A stretch of DNA of 64,000 bases, taken from Devosia sp. SL43. Its GTDB lineage: Bacteria > Pseudomonadota > Alphaproteobacteria > Rhizobiales > Devosiaceae. The notes below the pieces were generated by a model. The model searched no databases. It was not told the origin of the DNA and was given only the letters and a program-made list of their open reading frames with translations. Location: the NCBI RefSeq assembly GCF_021729885.1, contig NZ_CP063401.1, forward strand, positions 248,001-312,000. The letters are read 5' to 3'. The position numbers and the translations under genes were made by a program. Positions 42,983 to 52,491 of the stretch are shown here, in pieces (position 1 is the stretch's first letter; every line of letters starts with the position of its first letter).

Positions 42983-45883
42983 CTACTCCGCCGCCCGCGT
43001 CGCGAACATCGGTCGCCTTGCCATCACTTCCTTGAGATAGTGTCCGGTATGCGAGCGCGGGTTGGCTGCGACATCTTCCGGCGTACCGACAGCCACGATC
43101 TCGCCACCGCCGTCACCGCCCTCGGGGCCAAGATCGATGATCCAATCGGCGGTTTTGATCACCTCAAGATTGTGCTCGATGACGACGACGGTGTTACCGC
43201 CATCGACCAGTTCATGCAGCACCTCGAGCAGCTTGGCCACGTCGTGGAAATGCAGGCCCGTCGTCGGCTCGTCGAGCATGTAGAGTGTACGCCCGGTGGC
43301 GCGCTTGCTCAGCTCCTTGGAGAGCTTCACGCGCTGCGCCTCGCCGCCTGACAGCGTCGTAGCCGGCTGCCCAACCTTGACATAGCCCAGGCCCACACGC
43401 TGCAAGGTCGCGAACTTGTCGCGGATAACGGGCACGGCCGAGAAGAAATCGACACCCTCATCGATGGTCATGTCGAGAATGTCGGAGATAGATTTGCCCT
43501 TGAACTGCACTTCCAGCGTTTCGCGATTGTAGCGCTTGCCCTTGCAGACGTCGCAGGTGACGTAGACGTCGGGAAGAAAGTGCATCTCGATCTTGAGGAC
43601 GCCATCGCCCTCGCACTTCTCGCAGCGACCGCCCTTGACGTTGAAGCTGAAACGGCCCGGGCCGTAGCCGCGCGTCTTGGCCTCCGGCAGGCCGGCAAAC
43701 CACTCGCGCAGCGGCGTGAAGGCGCCGGTATAGGTTGCCGGATTGGAGCGCGGCGTGCGGCCGATCGGCGACTGGTCGATATCGATGACCTTGTCGAGGA
43801 ATTCGAGCCCGGTCAGCGACTCGTGCGGGGCCGGGACGACGCGGGCACCATTCAGGCGACGGGCAATGGCCTGGTACATGGTGTCGATCATCAGCGTCGA
43901 CTTGCCGCCGCCCGAAACGCCAGTGATGGCGACAAACAGCCCGAGCGGCACATCGACCGAGACATTCTTGAGATTGTTGCCGGTGGCGCCCTTCACAGAA
44001 AGCGCCTTGCCCGTCTTGCCCTCGCGGCGTTCGGCCGGCATGGCAATGCCCATACGGCCGGAGAGATATTTGCCGGTCAACGAGTCGGGGTGGTTGAGAA
44101 TGTCCTGTGGCGTACCCTCGGCGACGATATGGCCGCCATGCACGCCAGCCCCCGGACCGATATCGACCACATAGTCGGCGGTCATAATGGCATCTTCGTC
44201 ATGCTCGACCACGATCACCGTATTGCCGATGTCGCGCAGCCGCTGCAGCGTATCGAGCAGGCGGGCATTGTCGCGCTGGTGCAGGCCGATGGACGGCTCG
44301 TCGAGCACATAGAGCACGCCGGTCAGTCCCGAGCCGATCTGGCTGGCCAGCCGGATACGCTGGCTTTCGCCGCCCGACAGGGTGCCGGAATTGCGGGCCA
44401 TGGTGAGATAGTCGAGGCCGACGTCGATGAGGAAGCGCAGGCGCTCGTTGATTTCCTTGAGGATGCGTTCGCCGATGGTCATCTGGTTCGGCGTCAGCTT
44501 GGCCGGCAGCGCTTCGAACCACGCCAGCGACGCGCGGATCGACTTCTCGGTGACCTGTCCGACATGCAGCCCGTCGATCTTCACCGCCAGCGATTCCGGC
44601 TTCAGCCGATAGCCGCCACAGGCCACGCAGGGCTTGGCCGACATGAACTTTTCGATCTCTTCGCGCATGCCAGCGCTCTCGGTTTCCTTGTAGCGGCGCT
44701 CAAGGTTGCCGATGACGCCCTCGAATGGCTTGGTGGTCTTGTACTGCCGCAGGCCATCGTCATAGACGAAGTTCACCGGCGTCTTACCGGTGCCGTAGAG
44801 CACGGCGTGCTGCACCTCGAAGGGGAGGTCGCTCCAGGCGGTACCGGTAGATGCACCATACTGCTTCACCACCGCCTGCAAGGTCTGCAGGTAATAGGGC
44901 GCTGATGTCTTGGACCAGGGCAGGATGGCGCCGTCACGGATCGAGAGGGTCGCATCGGGCACGATCTGGTCTGGATCGATCTTCTGCTCGGTGCCCAGAC
45001 CATCGCAGACCGGGCAGGCGCCGAAGGGGTTGTTGAACGAAAACAGCCGCGGCTCGATCTCGGCAATGGTGAAGCCGGACACCGGGCAGGCGAACTTCTC
45101 CGAGAAGGTGATCTGGCGCGGCGTGCCATCCTCGTTCTTCTCGTCGGCGAATTCGATCAGCGCGATGCCTTCGGCCAGCTTCAGCGCCGTTTCGAAGCTT
45201 TCGGCCAGGCGGCCGGAAATATCTGGGCCGACGACGATGCGATCGACCACCACTTCGATATCGTGCTTGAGCTTCTTGTCTAGGGCAGGGGCATCCTCGA
45301 TCTCATGATACTCGCCATCGATCTTGACGCGCTGAAAGCCCTTGCGCATCAGGTCGGCCAGTTCTTTCTTGTACTCGCCCTTGCGGCCACGCGCGATCGG
45401 CGCCAGCAGGTAGATGCGGGTCTCGGCCGGCAGTTCAAGGGTCTTGTCGACCATCTGGCTGACAGTCTGACTTTCGATGGGCAGGCCCGTGGCCGGCGAA
45501 TAGGGCACGCCGACGCGGGCGAACAGCAAGCGCAAATAGTCGTAAATCTCGGTGACGGTGCCAACCGTCGAGCGCGGATTGCGCGAGGTGGTCTTCTGCT
45601 CGATGGAGATAGCGGGCGAGAGGCCCTCGATATGCTCGACATCGGGCTTCTGCATCATTTCGAGGAACTGGCGGGCATAGGCCGACAGCGACTCGACGTA
45701 GCGGCGCTGCCCCTCGGCATAGATGGTGTCGAAGGCGAGCGAGGATTTGCCCGAGCCGCTGAGGCCGGTCATGACGATGAGGCTGTCGCGCGGCAGCGTG
45801 ATGTCGATGCCCTTGAGATTGTGCTCGCGGGCGCCGCGCACGATCAGTTCACGGTTCTGGCTGGGCTTTGGCGTCTTCATCAT
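42983..45883 (-). CDS. uvrA: Excinuclease ABC subunit A
   Basis: A 966-residue damage-recognition ATPase of nucleotide excision repair. The two ABC-type nucleotide sites show Walker [10 protein letters not shown] near the N-terminus and GVSGGGKST in the second half. Signatures are [16 protein letters not shown] and [17 protein letters not shown], with zinc-binding Cys pairs in [23 protein letters not shown] and [11 protein letters not shown]. Length is normal. A LexA-type box lies about 190 bases upstream on the same strand. ATGs at 45883 and 45880 are equivalent choices. Confidence 0.97.
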   Translation of the reverse strand: MMKTPKPSQNRELIVRGAREHNLKGIDITLPRDSLIVMTGLSGSGKSSLAFDTIYAEGQRRYVESLSAYARQFLEMMQKPDVEHIEGLSPAISIEQKTTSRNPRSTVGTVTEIYDYLRLLFARVGVPYSPATGLPIESQTVSQMVDKTLELPAETRIYLLAPIARGRKGEYKKELADLMRKGFQRVKIDGEYHEIEDAPALDKKLKHDIEVVVDRIVVGPDISGRLAESFETALKLAEGIALIEFADEKNEDGTPRQITFSEKFACPVSGFTIAEIEPRLFSFNNPFGACPVCDGLGTEQKIDPDQIVPDATLSIRDGAILPWSKTSAPYYLQTLQAVVKQYGASTGTAWSDLPFEVQHAVLYGTGKTPVNFVYDDGLRQYKTTKPFEGVIGNLERRYKETESAGMREEIEKFMSAKPCVACGGYRLKPESLAVKIDGLHVGQVTEKSIRASLAWFEALPAKLTPNQMTIGERILKEINERLRFLIDVGLDYLTMARNSGTLSGGESQRIRLASQIGSGLTGVLYVLDEPSIGLHQRDNARLLDTLQRLRDIGNTVIVVEHDEDAIMTADYVVDIGPGAGVHGGHIVAEGTPQDILNHPDSLTGKYLSGRMGIAMPAERREGKTGKALSVKGATGNNLKNVSVDVPLGLFVAITGVSGGGKSTLMIDTMYQAIARRLNGARVVPAPHESLTGLEFLDKVIDIDQSPIGRTPRSNPATYTGAFTPLREWFAGLPEAKTRGYGPGRFSFNVKGGRCEKCEGDGVLKIEMHFLPDVYVTCDVCKGKRYNRETLEVQFKGKSISDILDMTIDEGVDFFSAVPVIRDKFATLQRVGLGYVKVGQPATTLSGGEAQRVKLSKELSKRATGRTLYMLDEPTTGLHFHDVAKLLEVLHELVDGGNTVVVIEHNLEVIKTADWIIDLGPEGGDGGGEIVAVGTPEDVAANPRSHTGHYLKEVMARRPMFATRAAE

Positions 45884-46071
45884 ATCAGTCCATGGCTCGG
45901 TGCGCCCGATGGCGGCACGGCGGCAGAAAGTGCAGATTGCATAAGGGCTGGAGGCTCACACAAATAGGTCGGGCGAGCCCTTGCCGCAAGCAGGCCACGC
46001 GCATGGCCGCCCGGCGCTCGTGTCACCTTAGCGTGTCCGCCCGCCATTTCCAAAACACCAAACGCGCTTTG

Positions 46072-46086
46072 GAACATAAGTGGAAC
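46072..46086 (-). promoter_or_regulatory. LexA (SOS) box upstream of uvrA
   Basis: GAACATAAGTGGAAC is an exact GAAC-N7-GAAC, the alphaproteobacterial LexA operator. It sits between the uvrA start (about 190 bases downstream on the minus strand) and the LysE gene's 3' end. TTGACC at 46098-46103 with TATGTT at 46073-46078 could form a weak minus-strand promoter overlapping it. Confidence 0.82.
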
Positions 46087-46099
46087 AATGCAGATTCGG

Positions 46100-46744
46100 T
46101 CAAGGGCCGACATGCTGGGTGATCCCGTGCCAGGCGGTGAACAGAGCCGCCGCGATGAACAATGCCCCAGCGCCTCGACCGATCCAAATGGTCGCCTGTG
46201 GGTTACCGATCAGCGCGTCGCGGCCTTTGCCAGCGGCCAGCGCCAGGCCGCCATAGATGACGAACTGCATGGTAACAGTCATGATGCCCATCACCAGCGC
46301 CTGCGACCAGATCGGTCCATATTCCGGGCGGATGAATTGGGGGAAGACGGCCAGCACAAAGAGATAGGCTTTTGGATTGAGCAGGCAGGTGACCAGCCCC
46401 TGGCGGAAGGCGACCCAGTCGGAACGGCTCTTGGTCTGGCCGATGCTGTCGACGGTGATGGAACTGCGCAACAGCGTCCAGCCGATCCAGGCCATATAGG
46501 CGGCTCCAACAAGGATCATCGCCTGGAACAGCATGGTGGGCAGCTGCGTCAGCACGCCCACAGCGATGGCGCCGAACAGGGTATGCACCGCGCCGCCCAG
46601 CATGATGCCGCCGACTGCGGCGAAGCCCGCCCGGCGGCCACCCGTCAGCGCGTTGGCGATGACGAAGAACATGTCCATGCCGGGCACAACGATGATGCCG
46701 AACAGCAGCACGAGATAGATCCACAATGCTTCGCTATAGCCCAT
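46100..46744 (-). CDS. LysE/RhtB-family exporter
   Basis: A 214-residue six-helix inner-membrane protein of the LysE/RhtB amino-acid exporter family. LFGIIVVPGMDMFFVIANAL carries the conserved VPGP-like loop (here VPGMD). GWTLLRSS and GLVTCLLNPKAYLFVLAVFP follow, with the NPK signature. The exported metabolite cannot be told. The gene separates uvrA from ssb, which lie side by side in many rhizobia, and is flanked by a LexA box on each side. Confidence 0.87.
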   Translation of the reverse strand: MGYSEALWIYLVLLFGIIVVPGMDMFFVIANALTGGRRAGFAAVGGIMLGGAVHTLFGAIAVGVLTQLPTMLFQAMILVGAAYMAWIGWTLLRSSITVDSIGQTKSRSDWVAFRQGLVTCLLNPKAYLFVLAVFPQFIRPEYGPIWSQALVMGIMTVTMQFVIYGGLALAAGKGRDALIGNPQATIWIGRGAGALFIAAALFTAWHGITQHVGP

Positions 46745-46826
46745 ACGTTCCGGTTCCTCGCGTGTACCGATGCTGTCGACCAGCCCTGCTGACAGGCGAT
46801 GTCAGTAGAACCTGACGGGATCGTGA

Positions 46827-46856
46827 TTGACACAGAACATAACATGAACATACAGT
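46827..46856 (+). promoter_or_regulatory. Probable ssb promoter
   Basis: TTGACA (46827-46832), an 18-base spacer and TACAGT (46851-46856). The -35 is perfect and the -10 matches four of six. The LexA box lies in the spacer. The untranslated leader to ssb would be about 200 bases. Confidence 0.68.
46835..46849 (+). promoter_or_regulatory. LexA (SOS) box in the ssb promoter
   Basis: GAACATAACATGAAC is an exact GAAC-N7-GAAC match lying between the -35 and -10 of the ssb promoter, where repressor binding would block RNA polymerase. It is also about 95 bases upstream of the divergent LysE-family gene and might affect it too. Confidence 0.85.
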
Positions 46857-47065
46857 GGGTGACTTGAAGGCGCTGGCCGGCTTCTTAGGTGTTCAAAACG
46901 TGCTGATCCAACGCGCGCCCGGGTTCGGGACAGGCTAAGATGGGGCATCTCGACAAGGCCAATGCAAATGGTCCGCGCTGTGGGCGGGCAGGGGTCTTGC
47001 GCAACCGTAAGTAAGCGTCCCGCGACCCAAGGCAGACCGGGACTGAATCGAAAGGAATTTTCGCC

Positions 47066-47596
47066 ATGGCAGGCAGTGTGAACAAGGTCATCCTGGTGGG
47101 CAATCTCGGGGCTGATCCCGAAGTGCGCAACCTTCCCAGCGGCGGCAAGGTGGTCAATCTCTCGATCGCCACCTCCGAAAACTGGAAAGACAAGAATACC
47201 GGCGAGCGCCGTGAAAAGACCGAGTGGCACCGTGTGGTGATCTTCTCGGAAGGGCTGGCACGGGTGGCCGAAAGCTATCTCAAGAAAGGTAGCAAGGTTT
47301 ATCTGGAAGGGCAGTTGCAGACGCGCAAATGGCAGGATCAGTCCGGCCAGGACAAATACTCTACCGAGATCGTCCTGCAGGGGTTCAACTCCAACATGAC
47401 GCTGCTCGACGGTCGCGGCGAGGGGCAGGGCGGCGGCGATAGCGACGGCGGCTTCCGCGGTGTCGATAATGGCGGTGGCGGCGGTTTCCGCGGCGCTCGC
47501 GACAATGGCGGTGGCGGCAATGGCGGCGGCCAGCGTCCCCGCGCCAACGCCCCGGCCTTCGAGCCCGGCGGCATGGACGACGATATCCCGTTCTAG
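47066..47596 (+). CDS. ssb: Single-stranded DNA-binding protein
   Basis: A 176-residue SSB that protects single-stranded DNA in replication and repair. The OB fold spans about residues 1-112, starting [20 protein letters not shown] and including [19 protein letters not shown] and [18 protein letters not shown] Gly-rich disordered linker ([20 protein letters not shown]) follows, then the acidic tip DDDIPF that recruits partner proteins. A LexA box controls its promoter. An intrinsic terminator follows the stop. Confidence 0.97.
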   Translation: MAGSVNKVILVGNLGADPEVRNLPSGGKVVNLSIATSENWKDKNTGERREKTEWHRVVIFSEGLARVAESYLKKGSKVYLEGQLQTRKWQDQSGQDKYSTEIVLQGFNSNMTLLDGRGEGQGGGDSDGGFRGVDNGGGGGFRGARDNGGGGNGGGQRPRANAPAFEPGGMDDDIPF

Positions 47597-47609
47597 GGAG
47601 TGGAAGAAG

Positions 47610-47637
47610 CGGGTCGCGAAAGCGGCCCGTTTGTTTG
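47610..47637 (+). terminator. Intrinsic terminator of ssb
   Basis: The stem CGGGTCGC (47610-47617), loop GAAA and arm GCGGCCCG (47622-47629, one G-U pair) are followed by TTTGTTTG. It starts 14 bases after the stop codon. Confidence 0.83.
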
Positions 47638-47653
47638 TGGAGGTTACGCTTCT

Positions 47654-47775
47654 TGCCACGCCCTCGTGGTTCGAGGCTCGCACCTCACCATGAGGACTAC
47701 TGATACTCCGAACTATCAACAGCCCTCATGGTGAGGTGCGCTTCTTCAGCGCCTCGAAACCATGAGGGCGTGGCA
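47654..47775. repeat. Nested palindromic repeat, copy 2
   Basis: A 122-base element. The outer arm TGCCACGCCCTCGTGGTTCG (47654) pairs with the complement ending at 47775. The inner arm CACCTCACCATGAGG pairs with CCTCATGGTGAGGTG. The left side has a short form (GGCTCGCACC) with no extra module, while the right carries CGCTTCTTCAGCGCC, which is copy 1's left module in inverted orientation. It lies between the convergent ssb and diguanylate cyclase genes, directly after the ssb terminator. Confidence 0.92.
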
Positions 47776-47781
47776 ATCAAC

Positions 47782-49113
47782 CTAGGCCGACCGGAATACC
47801 CGGCTCGTGTTCCGCCCAGCGCCCTTGGCGGCGTATAGTGCCATGTCGGCCCGGCGGAACAGATCTTCGGACGTCCCGCCCGTGTTGTGGGCGACGCCAA
47901 CTGAGGCGCCCAGCTCTATGCGGTGGCCGCCGTGCACCAGCGGTCGACCGATGGCATCGACGATAGTCTCGGCGAGCGTTTCGACATCGGACGGCATCAA
48001 TCCGGCACCGGTCAGCACCGCGAATTCGTCGCCGCCGATGCGCGCCACCAGTTCGACATTGCCGCAGCACTGGGTCAGCCGCATCGCGGCCTCCTTGAGA
48101 CACTCGTCGCCCAGGGCATGGCCATGCGTGTCGTTGACTTGCTTGAAGCCATCGAGGTCGATCAGCAGCAGGCCGCTGATGGCGCGGCCACGTAGCCGGC
48201 CATCGAGATCATCCAGATGGTTCTGGAACTGGCTGCGATTGGCGAGGCCTGTCATCACGTCGTTCTCGGCCAGGTAGCGAGTGCGATCCGCCAGCAGTTT
48301 TTCCTCGGTAATGTCCTGCTTCATGCCAAAAATGCGTACGGCTACGCCGTTCTCCGCCTCCACCGCCCCGGTCAGCCGCATCCAGCGGCGCTTGCCCTTG
48401 GTGGTGACGATCTCGGCGATGACGCTGAAATCGGTACAGGTGGCGATGGCGTGCGCGCGCGCCGCTTCCATGGCAATGCGGGATTGCTGCGCATAGCAGG
48501 CAAGGGTCGTTTGGCGGTCGATAGCGGAGCCGCGCGGGATTTCGAACAGGTCATAGACGCCATTGGTCCAAGTCAGGCTGCCGTCTGACAGATCGCATTC
48601 CCAGATGCCGATCTTGGCCGTGGCAGAGGCCCGGTCGAATTGCCGGCGCAGGTAGTCCGAGCGCGCCGCGTTCTGCGCAAGCCTGGATGACAAGCGGGCA
48701 ATCGTCGAGCGGCTGGTGACATCGATGGCCAATGCGGCCAGTCGATGGGCCATGGCGGCGCTGCGCGAGCGCCGGTCGGCCAGGCTCAGCAGCAGCGGCG
48801 CGCCGTCGCTGCCCACCATCGGAATACCTGCATAAAATCGGGGTGAGTTTGGGGAGGGATCGTCGATGGCTGTGTCGGCGATGACGAGCGGTACTTGCTC
48901 CGCAACGGCCTTTGTCTGCCATTTGGACAGGTCCCAGTCTGAACCGCACGAAGCCACCAGGTGCTTACGGTCAGCGCTGTGCCGGGTAATCGCGGCGCTA
49001 TCCACGCCGAGCAGTCGGCGCAGTCGGTCCAGCCCCGCCCAAGCAGGACTAGTCGCCGGGTTTTCGGCCGTGACCGGAACAGCACTGACCGTATTAATAC
49101 CGAGGCTGCTCAA
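47782..49113 (-). CDS. Diguanylate cyclase with GAF-like and PAS domains
   Basis: A 443-residue cytoplasmic signalling protein with no membrane segment. The N-terminal 150 residues look GAF-like (LGVDSAAITRHSADRKHL, then FYAGIPMVGSDG). A PAS domain follows (IGIWECDLSDGSLTWTNGVY, with PAC region FGMKQDITEEK), then a GGDEF domain: NDVMTGLANRSQFQNHLDDL and RIGGDEFAVL near residue 360. GGDEF is intact, so c-di-GMP synthesis is likely. The RxxD inhibitory site is absent (NVEL instead), suggesting no product inhibition. No EAL domain. A large GAF-PAS sensory half points to an unknown chemical or redox signal. Confidence 0.87.
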   Translation of the reverse strand: MSSLGINTVSAVPVTAENPATSPAWAGLDRLRRLLGVDSAAITRHSADRKHLVASCGSDWDLSKWQTKAVAEQVPLVIADTAIDDPSPNSPRFYAGIPMVGSDGAPLLLSLADRRSRSAAMAHRLAALAIDVTSRSTIARLSSRLAQNAARSDYLRRQFDRASATAKIGIWECDLSDGSLTWTNGVYDLFEIPRGSAIDRQTTLACYAQQSRIAMEAARAHAIATCTDFSVIAEIVTTKGKRRWMRLTGAVEAENGVAVRIFGMKQDITEEKLLADRTRYLAENDVMTGLANRSQFQNHLDDLDGRLRGRAISGLLLIDLDGFKQVNDTHGHALGDECLKEAAMRLTQCCGNVELVARIGGDEFAVLTGAGLMPSDVETLAETIVDAIGRPLVHGGHRIELGASVGVAHNTGGTSEDLFRRADMALYAAKGAGRNTSRVFRSA

Positions 49114-49234
49114 AACCGAAACTCGTGGTTGGCATCCCGGTTACGCTATCGCGCCCGCAGTTAACACTTTGTGTTTCCACAAAAAACAAGCGGACTGCCG
49201 CAGCCGTCCGCTAAAAACGTTTACGGCGCGCACG

Positions 49235-49762
49235 TTACTTGCTGAACGGCACTTCGGCGCGCAGGCTGTCGCCGCTGGCGATATAGACGACCTCGAAAAC
49301 CACGCCGATAGCGTTGTTGTTGAGGCTGATCTGGGCGGAGATGTTCATCTCCTTGCCTTCTTCGTCCTTGTCGCGCTCGCGCAGGTTGAACACCAGGCCG
49401 CCGCCGCGCTTCTGACCCACGGCGAGGCCGGTGAAGGTCGCATTGGAGCTCATCGCGGCCTCGTAGCGGCCGCTGGCTTCGATATAGGCCATCGTTCCGG
49501 CAACCGACAGCTGCGTGCCCGCCAGGGTGCAGCGGCCGTTATAGTTCACCTTGTCCTGGTTGCCCTGGCTGAGCGTCAGCCGGCAAACCACGGTTTCGGA
49601 ATTGGCGCCCACCAGCGTGCCGCGACCGCGCCACTCGCCGATATAGGATTGCAGCAGAGCGACTTCTGCCGGACCGGCGAAAGCCGGGGCGGTGGCCGCG
49701 CCACCAGTCAAGAGCAGACCTGCCAGCGCAATGGCGCGCGACAGGGGTGCGAAATAGGTCAT
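49235..49762 (-). CDS. Exported protein of unknown function
   Basis: A 175-residue precursor with a clear signal peptide (AIALAGLLLTGGAATAPAFA). The mature part starts GPAEVALLQSYIGEWRGRGT and continues with alternating strands (LTLSQGNQDKVNYNGRCTL, ISAQISLNNNAIGVVFEVVY), so it is probably a periplasmic beta-barrel or lipocalin-like domain. GEWxGxG is reminiscent of nitrobindin/DUF1579-type folds. GGAGG precedes the ATG. No reliable family assignment and no operon partner. Confidence 0.66.
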   Translation of the reverse strand: MTYFAPLSRAIALAGLLLTGGAATAPAFAGPAEVALLQSYIGEWRGRGTLVGANSETVVCRLTLSQGNQDKVNYNGRCTLAGTQLSVAGTMAYIEASGRYEAAMSSNATFTGLAVGQKRGGGLVFNLRERDKDEEGKEMNISAQISLNNNAIGVVFEVVYIASGDSLRAEVPFSK

Positions 49763-49942
49763 TGCACTAAGCCTCCAGTAAAATCATGCCCCCCAGCAAA
49801 TCCGATATCGTAATTCGATATCAAATCCATTTGGTTGCACAGCAACCATCTCGACAATGTGAACCGGAACACGCCGATTCACCGCAGAATCAGTCCCATC
49901 CATGTAAGCGGGCGCCGAGGCGCCTCGCAAGCAGGTGATCGA

Positions 49943-52372
49943 TCAGGTCGCCCGCGGATCGGGGTGGCCGCCCTCGGTGCCGCCGTCGCCTGTCTGCGTG
50001 TCGCCCGTCGGATCGTCCGGCGTCGAATCGTGGTCGGCCGTACGCACCCGGATCCTGGCCAGCGGTTCGAAAAACTTGCCACCGGCCGCCAGCAGGGCCG
50101 GCAGGATGAACAGATCGCCGATAACGGCAAAGCCAAGGGTGGAAACGAACAGGGTACCGAACAAAGCCACCTGCGGCAGTTCGGAGAAGGTGACAATGAT
50201 CACGCCCGAACAGAGGATGATAGTCGTGGCGACGATGGCGCCACCTATTCGGTCCAGGGTGTGCTTGACCGCCTCCATATGCGGCCGCCCCTCCTCGCGC
50301 CGCGAATGCAGATAGTGCGACAGGAAGTGGACCGTGTCGTCGACCGCGATACCAAAGGCGATGGTCAGCGCGATCACGGTGGTCAGTTGCAGTCCCTGAC
50401 CGCTGAGGTAAAGCCACGCTATGGTGCCGAGCACTGGGAAGAGGTTGGGAATCGCCGAAGCCAGCGCCACCCGGAAGGACTGGAAGGCAAAGCCGATCAG
50501 GCCAATATTGAGCAGCACCGAAATCGTCAGGTCGAGCTGCAGGCCATAGACGATCTGGTCGGTCGCGAAGGTCGTGAGGATGCGGAAGCCGCCCACTTCA
50601 GCACCATCGATCCCTGCCGCCCGCATCTCTGCGGTGACATTCTCGACGAGCAGCTTGAGGTCTTCACTGTCGATGACGGTCGGCATGAAGCCAGTGACCA
50701 GCGCCTGGCTGCCATCGTCGGTGACGAAGCGCTTGCGCATGAACGGCCCTACAGCATCGAACACCTCTTCGCGGGTGAAGCCGCTCTCAGTGTAGTTGGT
50801 CAGCGCCGCCGCCGAGATGACTTTGTTCTCACCCAGATGCGACTCGAGGATGTCGTGCACCTTGCGGATGGTCTCGAAATCGGTCGGGCCGACATTGGGG
50901 TCGTTCTCGACCAGCGGCACGCGAATATAGATTGGCGCCACGCCGCCCACGCCGGAATCGATCTCCTCAGCCGCTGTCAGCGCTGTCGAGTCCTTGGCCA
51001 CAAAATCCTCGAACGAGAAGTGCGGCTTGATCAGCAGGTAGGGCACAAACAGGGTGATAGTGACGGCGATGGCCAGCACCGACAGGGCCCGGCCGAAGCG
51101 GCTGGCGATGAACCAGGCCAGCGGCAGCGGTGCGGTCAGCACCAGGCTGGAGCGCTTGGGTGGCTTGAAGCCGAGACGAATGGCCAGCTTGAGCAGCAGC
51201 GGCAGGAACGTCATCAGGCAGACGAACAGCAGGAATGTGCCGATAGAGCCGGCCATCGAGAATTCACGCACACCTTGCCCAGGCGTCAGCCAGAGCGAGG
51301 CAAAGCTCACCAGCGTTGTCAGCATGGTGAGGGCGGCGGCAGGACCGACAAGCTTTACCGTGGCGTCGACCGCCTTGTTGGGCTCCATCCCGTCGCGCCA
51401 ATAAGCCAGCCAGTTGAAGATAAAGAACATTGCTTCGGCAAAGGAAATCACCAGCACCAGCGTGGTCACGATGATGGTCAGGAACGAGAACGAGCCGAAG
51501 AACAGCAGGACCATCCCCATCGCCCACATCACCGCCAGGAACGGCGTAGCCGCCACGAGCAGGGCGCCGGTCAGCGAGCGGAGGGCCAGCAGCGCGATGA
51601 TGGCGCCGAGGCCAAAGCCCCAGACGGTGAACTTGACCTGATCGTCGACCGCCGCATTCAGCATTTCGGAGGTCCATACCGGCGGGCCGGTCAGCTCGAT
51701 GCTGACATCGGCGCTCTGGTAGGGCGCGATGGTGTCGCGCAGGCTGGCGATCATCGTCTTGGTGCCCTGTTCCTTCACCAGCTCCTGGTTGGGGAACATG
51801 ATCAGCACCACGCCCGACAAATCCGGCGTGATGAGATTGCGCATCATCGGATCGTTCTGCTGTAGATCCGTCAGCGCCAGGGCCACCTGGGCGAAGTCGG
51901 TCATGCCTTCCGGCACGGCAGGCACCGAGCCGCCAGCGCCATCCGGCTTGCGCAAGGTGAACGGCGACATGGTGCCGACCGCGAACTCGTTGAGCTCCAG
52001 GTCGAAGGCAAGTTCGCGGATTTTCTCCAGCGTTTCCGGGTTGGTCAGCGTCGGCGACGTTACCAGCAGGTAGATGTCGTTTTCGAATGTTCCGAAGGTC
52101 TCGGCCAGTTTCTCGTATGCGTCGTAATGCTCACCGGAATGGGCATAGACCCGCAGCAGGTCACCATCGACATTGGCCTTGGGAATTTGCGTGAAGCACA
52201 GGATCGAAAAGGCAAGAACCGCGAGGGCTACGGCGCGCGGAAAACGCAGGGTGGTGAGGCCGATATATTCAAGGCCAAAGCCGATCGACCGATCATAGGC
52301 AAAACGCGACCAAGCACGCTGAAAGAAAGAACCACCAGACACTGCGACCCGACTCCGCGAATACGGCGACAA
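49943..52372 (-). CDS. RND-superfamily exporter with MMPL/SSD domains (HpnN-like)
   Basis: An 809-residue inner-membrane transporter with the two-fold MMPL architecture. A first helix at about 45-65 is followed by a periplasmic loop, a group of five helices containing WGFGLGAIIALLALRSLTGA and the sterol-sensing-type WAMGMVLLFFGSFSFLTIIV, then a second, similar half ending with ALTIAFGIAVDDTVHFLSHY. The GIAVDDTVH motif holds the proton-relay Asp pair. It resembles hopanoid transporters and other lipid-exporting RND proteins. No adaptor or outer-membrane gene is adjacent. The C-terminal tail is hydrophilic. Confidence 0.83.
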   Translation of the reverse strand: MSPYSRSRVAVSGGSFFQRAWSRFAYDRSIGFGLEYIGLTTLRFPRAVALAVLAFSILCFTQIPKANVDGDLLRVYAHSGEHYDAYEKLAETFGTFENDIYLLVTSPTLTNPETLEKIRELAFDLELNEFAVGTMSPFTLRKPDGAGGSVPAVPEGMTDFAQVALALTDLQQNDPMMRNLITPDLSGVVLIMFPNQELVKEQGTKTMIASLRDTIAPYQSADVSIELTGPPVWTSEMLNAAVDDQVKFTVWGFGLGAIIALLALRSLTGALLVAATPFLAVMWAMGMVLLFFGSFSFLTIIVTTLVLVISFAEAMFFIFNWLAYWRDGMEPNKAVDATVKLVGPAAALTMLTTLVSFASLWLTPGQGVREFSMAGSIGTFLLFVCLMTFLPLLLKLAIRLGFKPPKRSSLVLTAPLPLAWFIASRFGRALSVLAIAVTITLFVPYLLIKPHFSFEDFVAKDSTALTAAEEIDSGVGGVAPIYIRVPLVENDPNVGPTDFETIRKVHDILESHLGENKVISAAALTNYTESGFTREEVFDAVGPFMRKRFVTDDGSQALVTGFMPTVIDSEDLKLLVENVTAEMRAAGIDGAEVGGFRILTTFATDQIVYGLQLDLTISVLLNIGLIGFAFQSFRVALASAIPNLFPVLGTIAWLYLSGQGLQLTTVIALTIAFGIAVDDTVHFLSHYLHSRREEGRPHMEAVKHTLDRIGGAIVATTIILCSGVIIVTFSELPQVALFGTLFVSTLGFAVIGDLFILPALLAAGGKFFEPLARIRVRTADHDSTPDDPTGDTQTGDGGTEGGHPDPRAT

Positions 52373-52458
52373 ATTGGCGCGATTTCTACGGGTTTGTGAA
52401 GATCAGGTCCAGCGGTTGCAGGCGTTCCGATGCGTTTGTGGCAATATTGCCGGTATGT

Positions 52459-52486
52459 TTGGCTCCGTGCCGAAACACGGAGCCAA
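52459..52486. other. Perfect 11-base stem-loop between the qorB-like and RND genes
   Basis: TTGGCTCCGTG and CACGGAGCCAA (52459-52469 with 52476-52486) form an 11-base stem with a 6-base loop. It lies 6 bases past the qorB-like stop. There is no U-run on either strand, so it may act as a transcript-end stabiliser. Confidence 0.5.
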
Positions 52487-52491
52487 TATCG

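Noticed and set aside
49835-51865. A 676-codon plus-strand frame
   Set aside because: Shadow of the RND/MMPL exporter gene. Composition is rich in Arg, Gln and His, with no recognisable domain.
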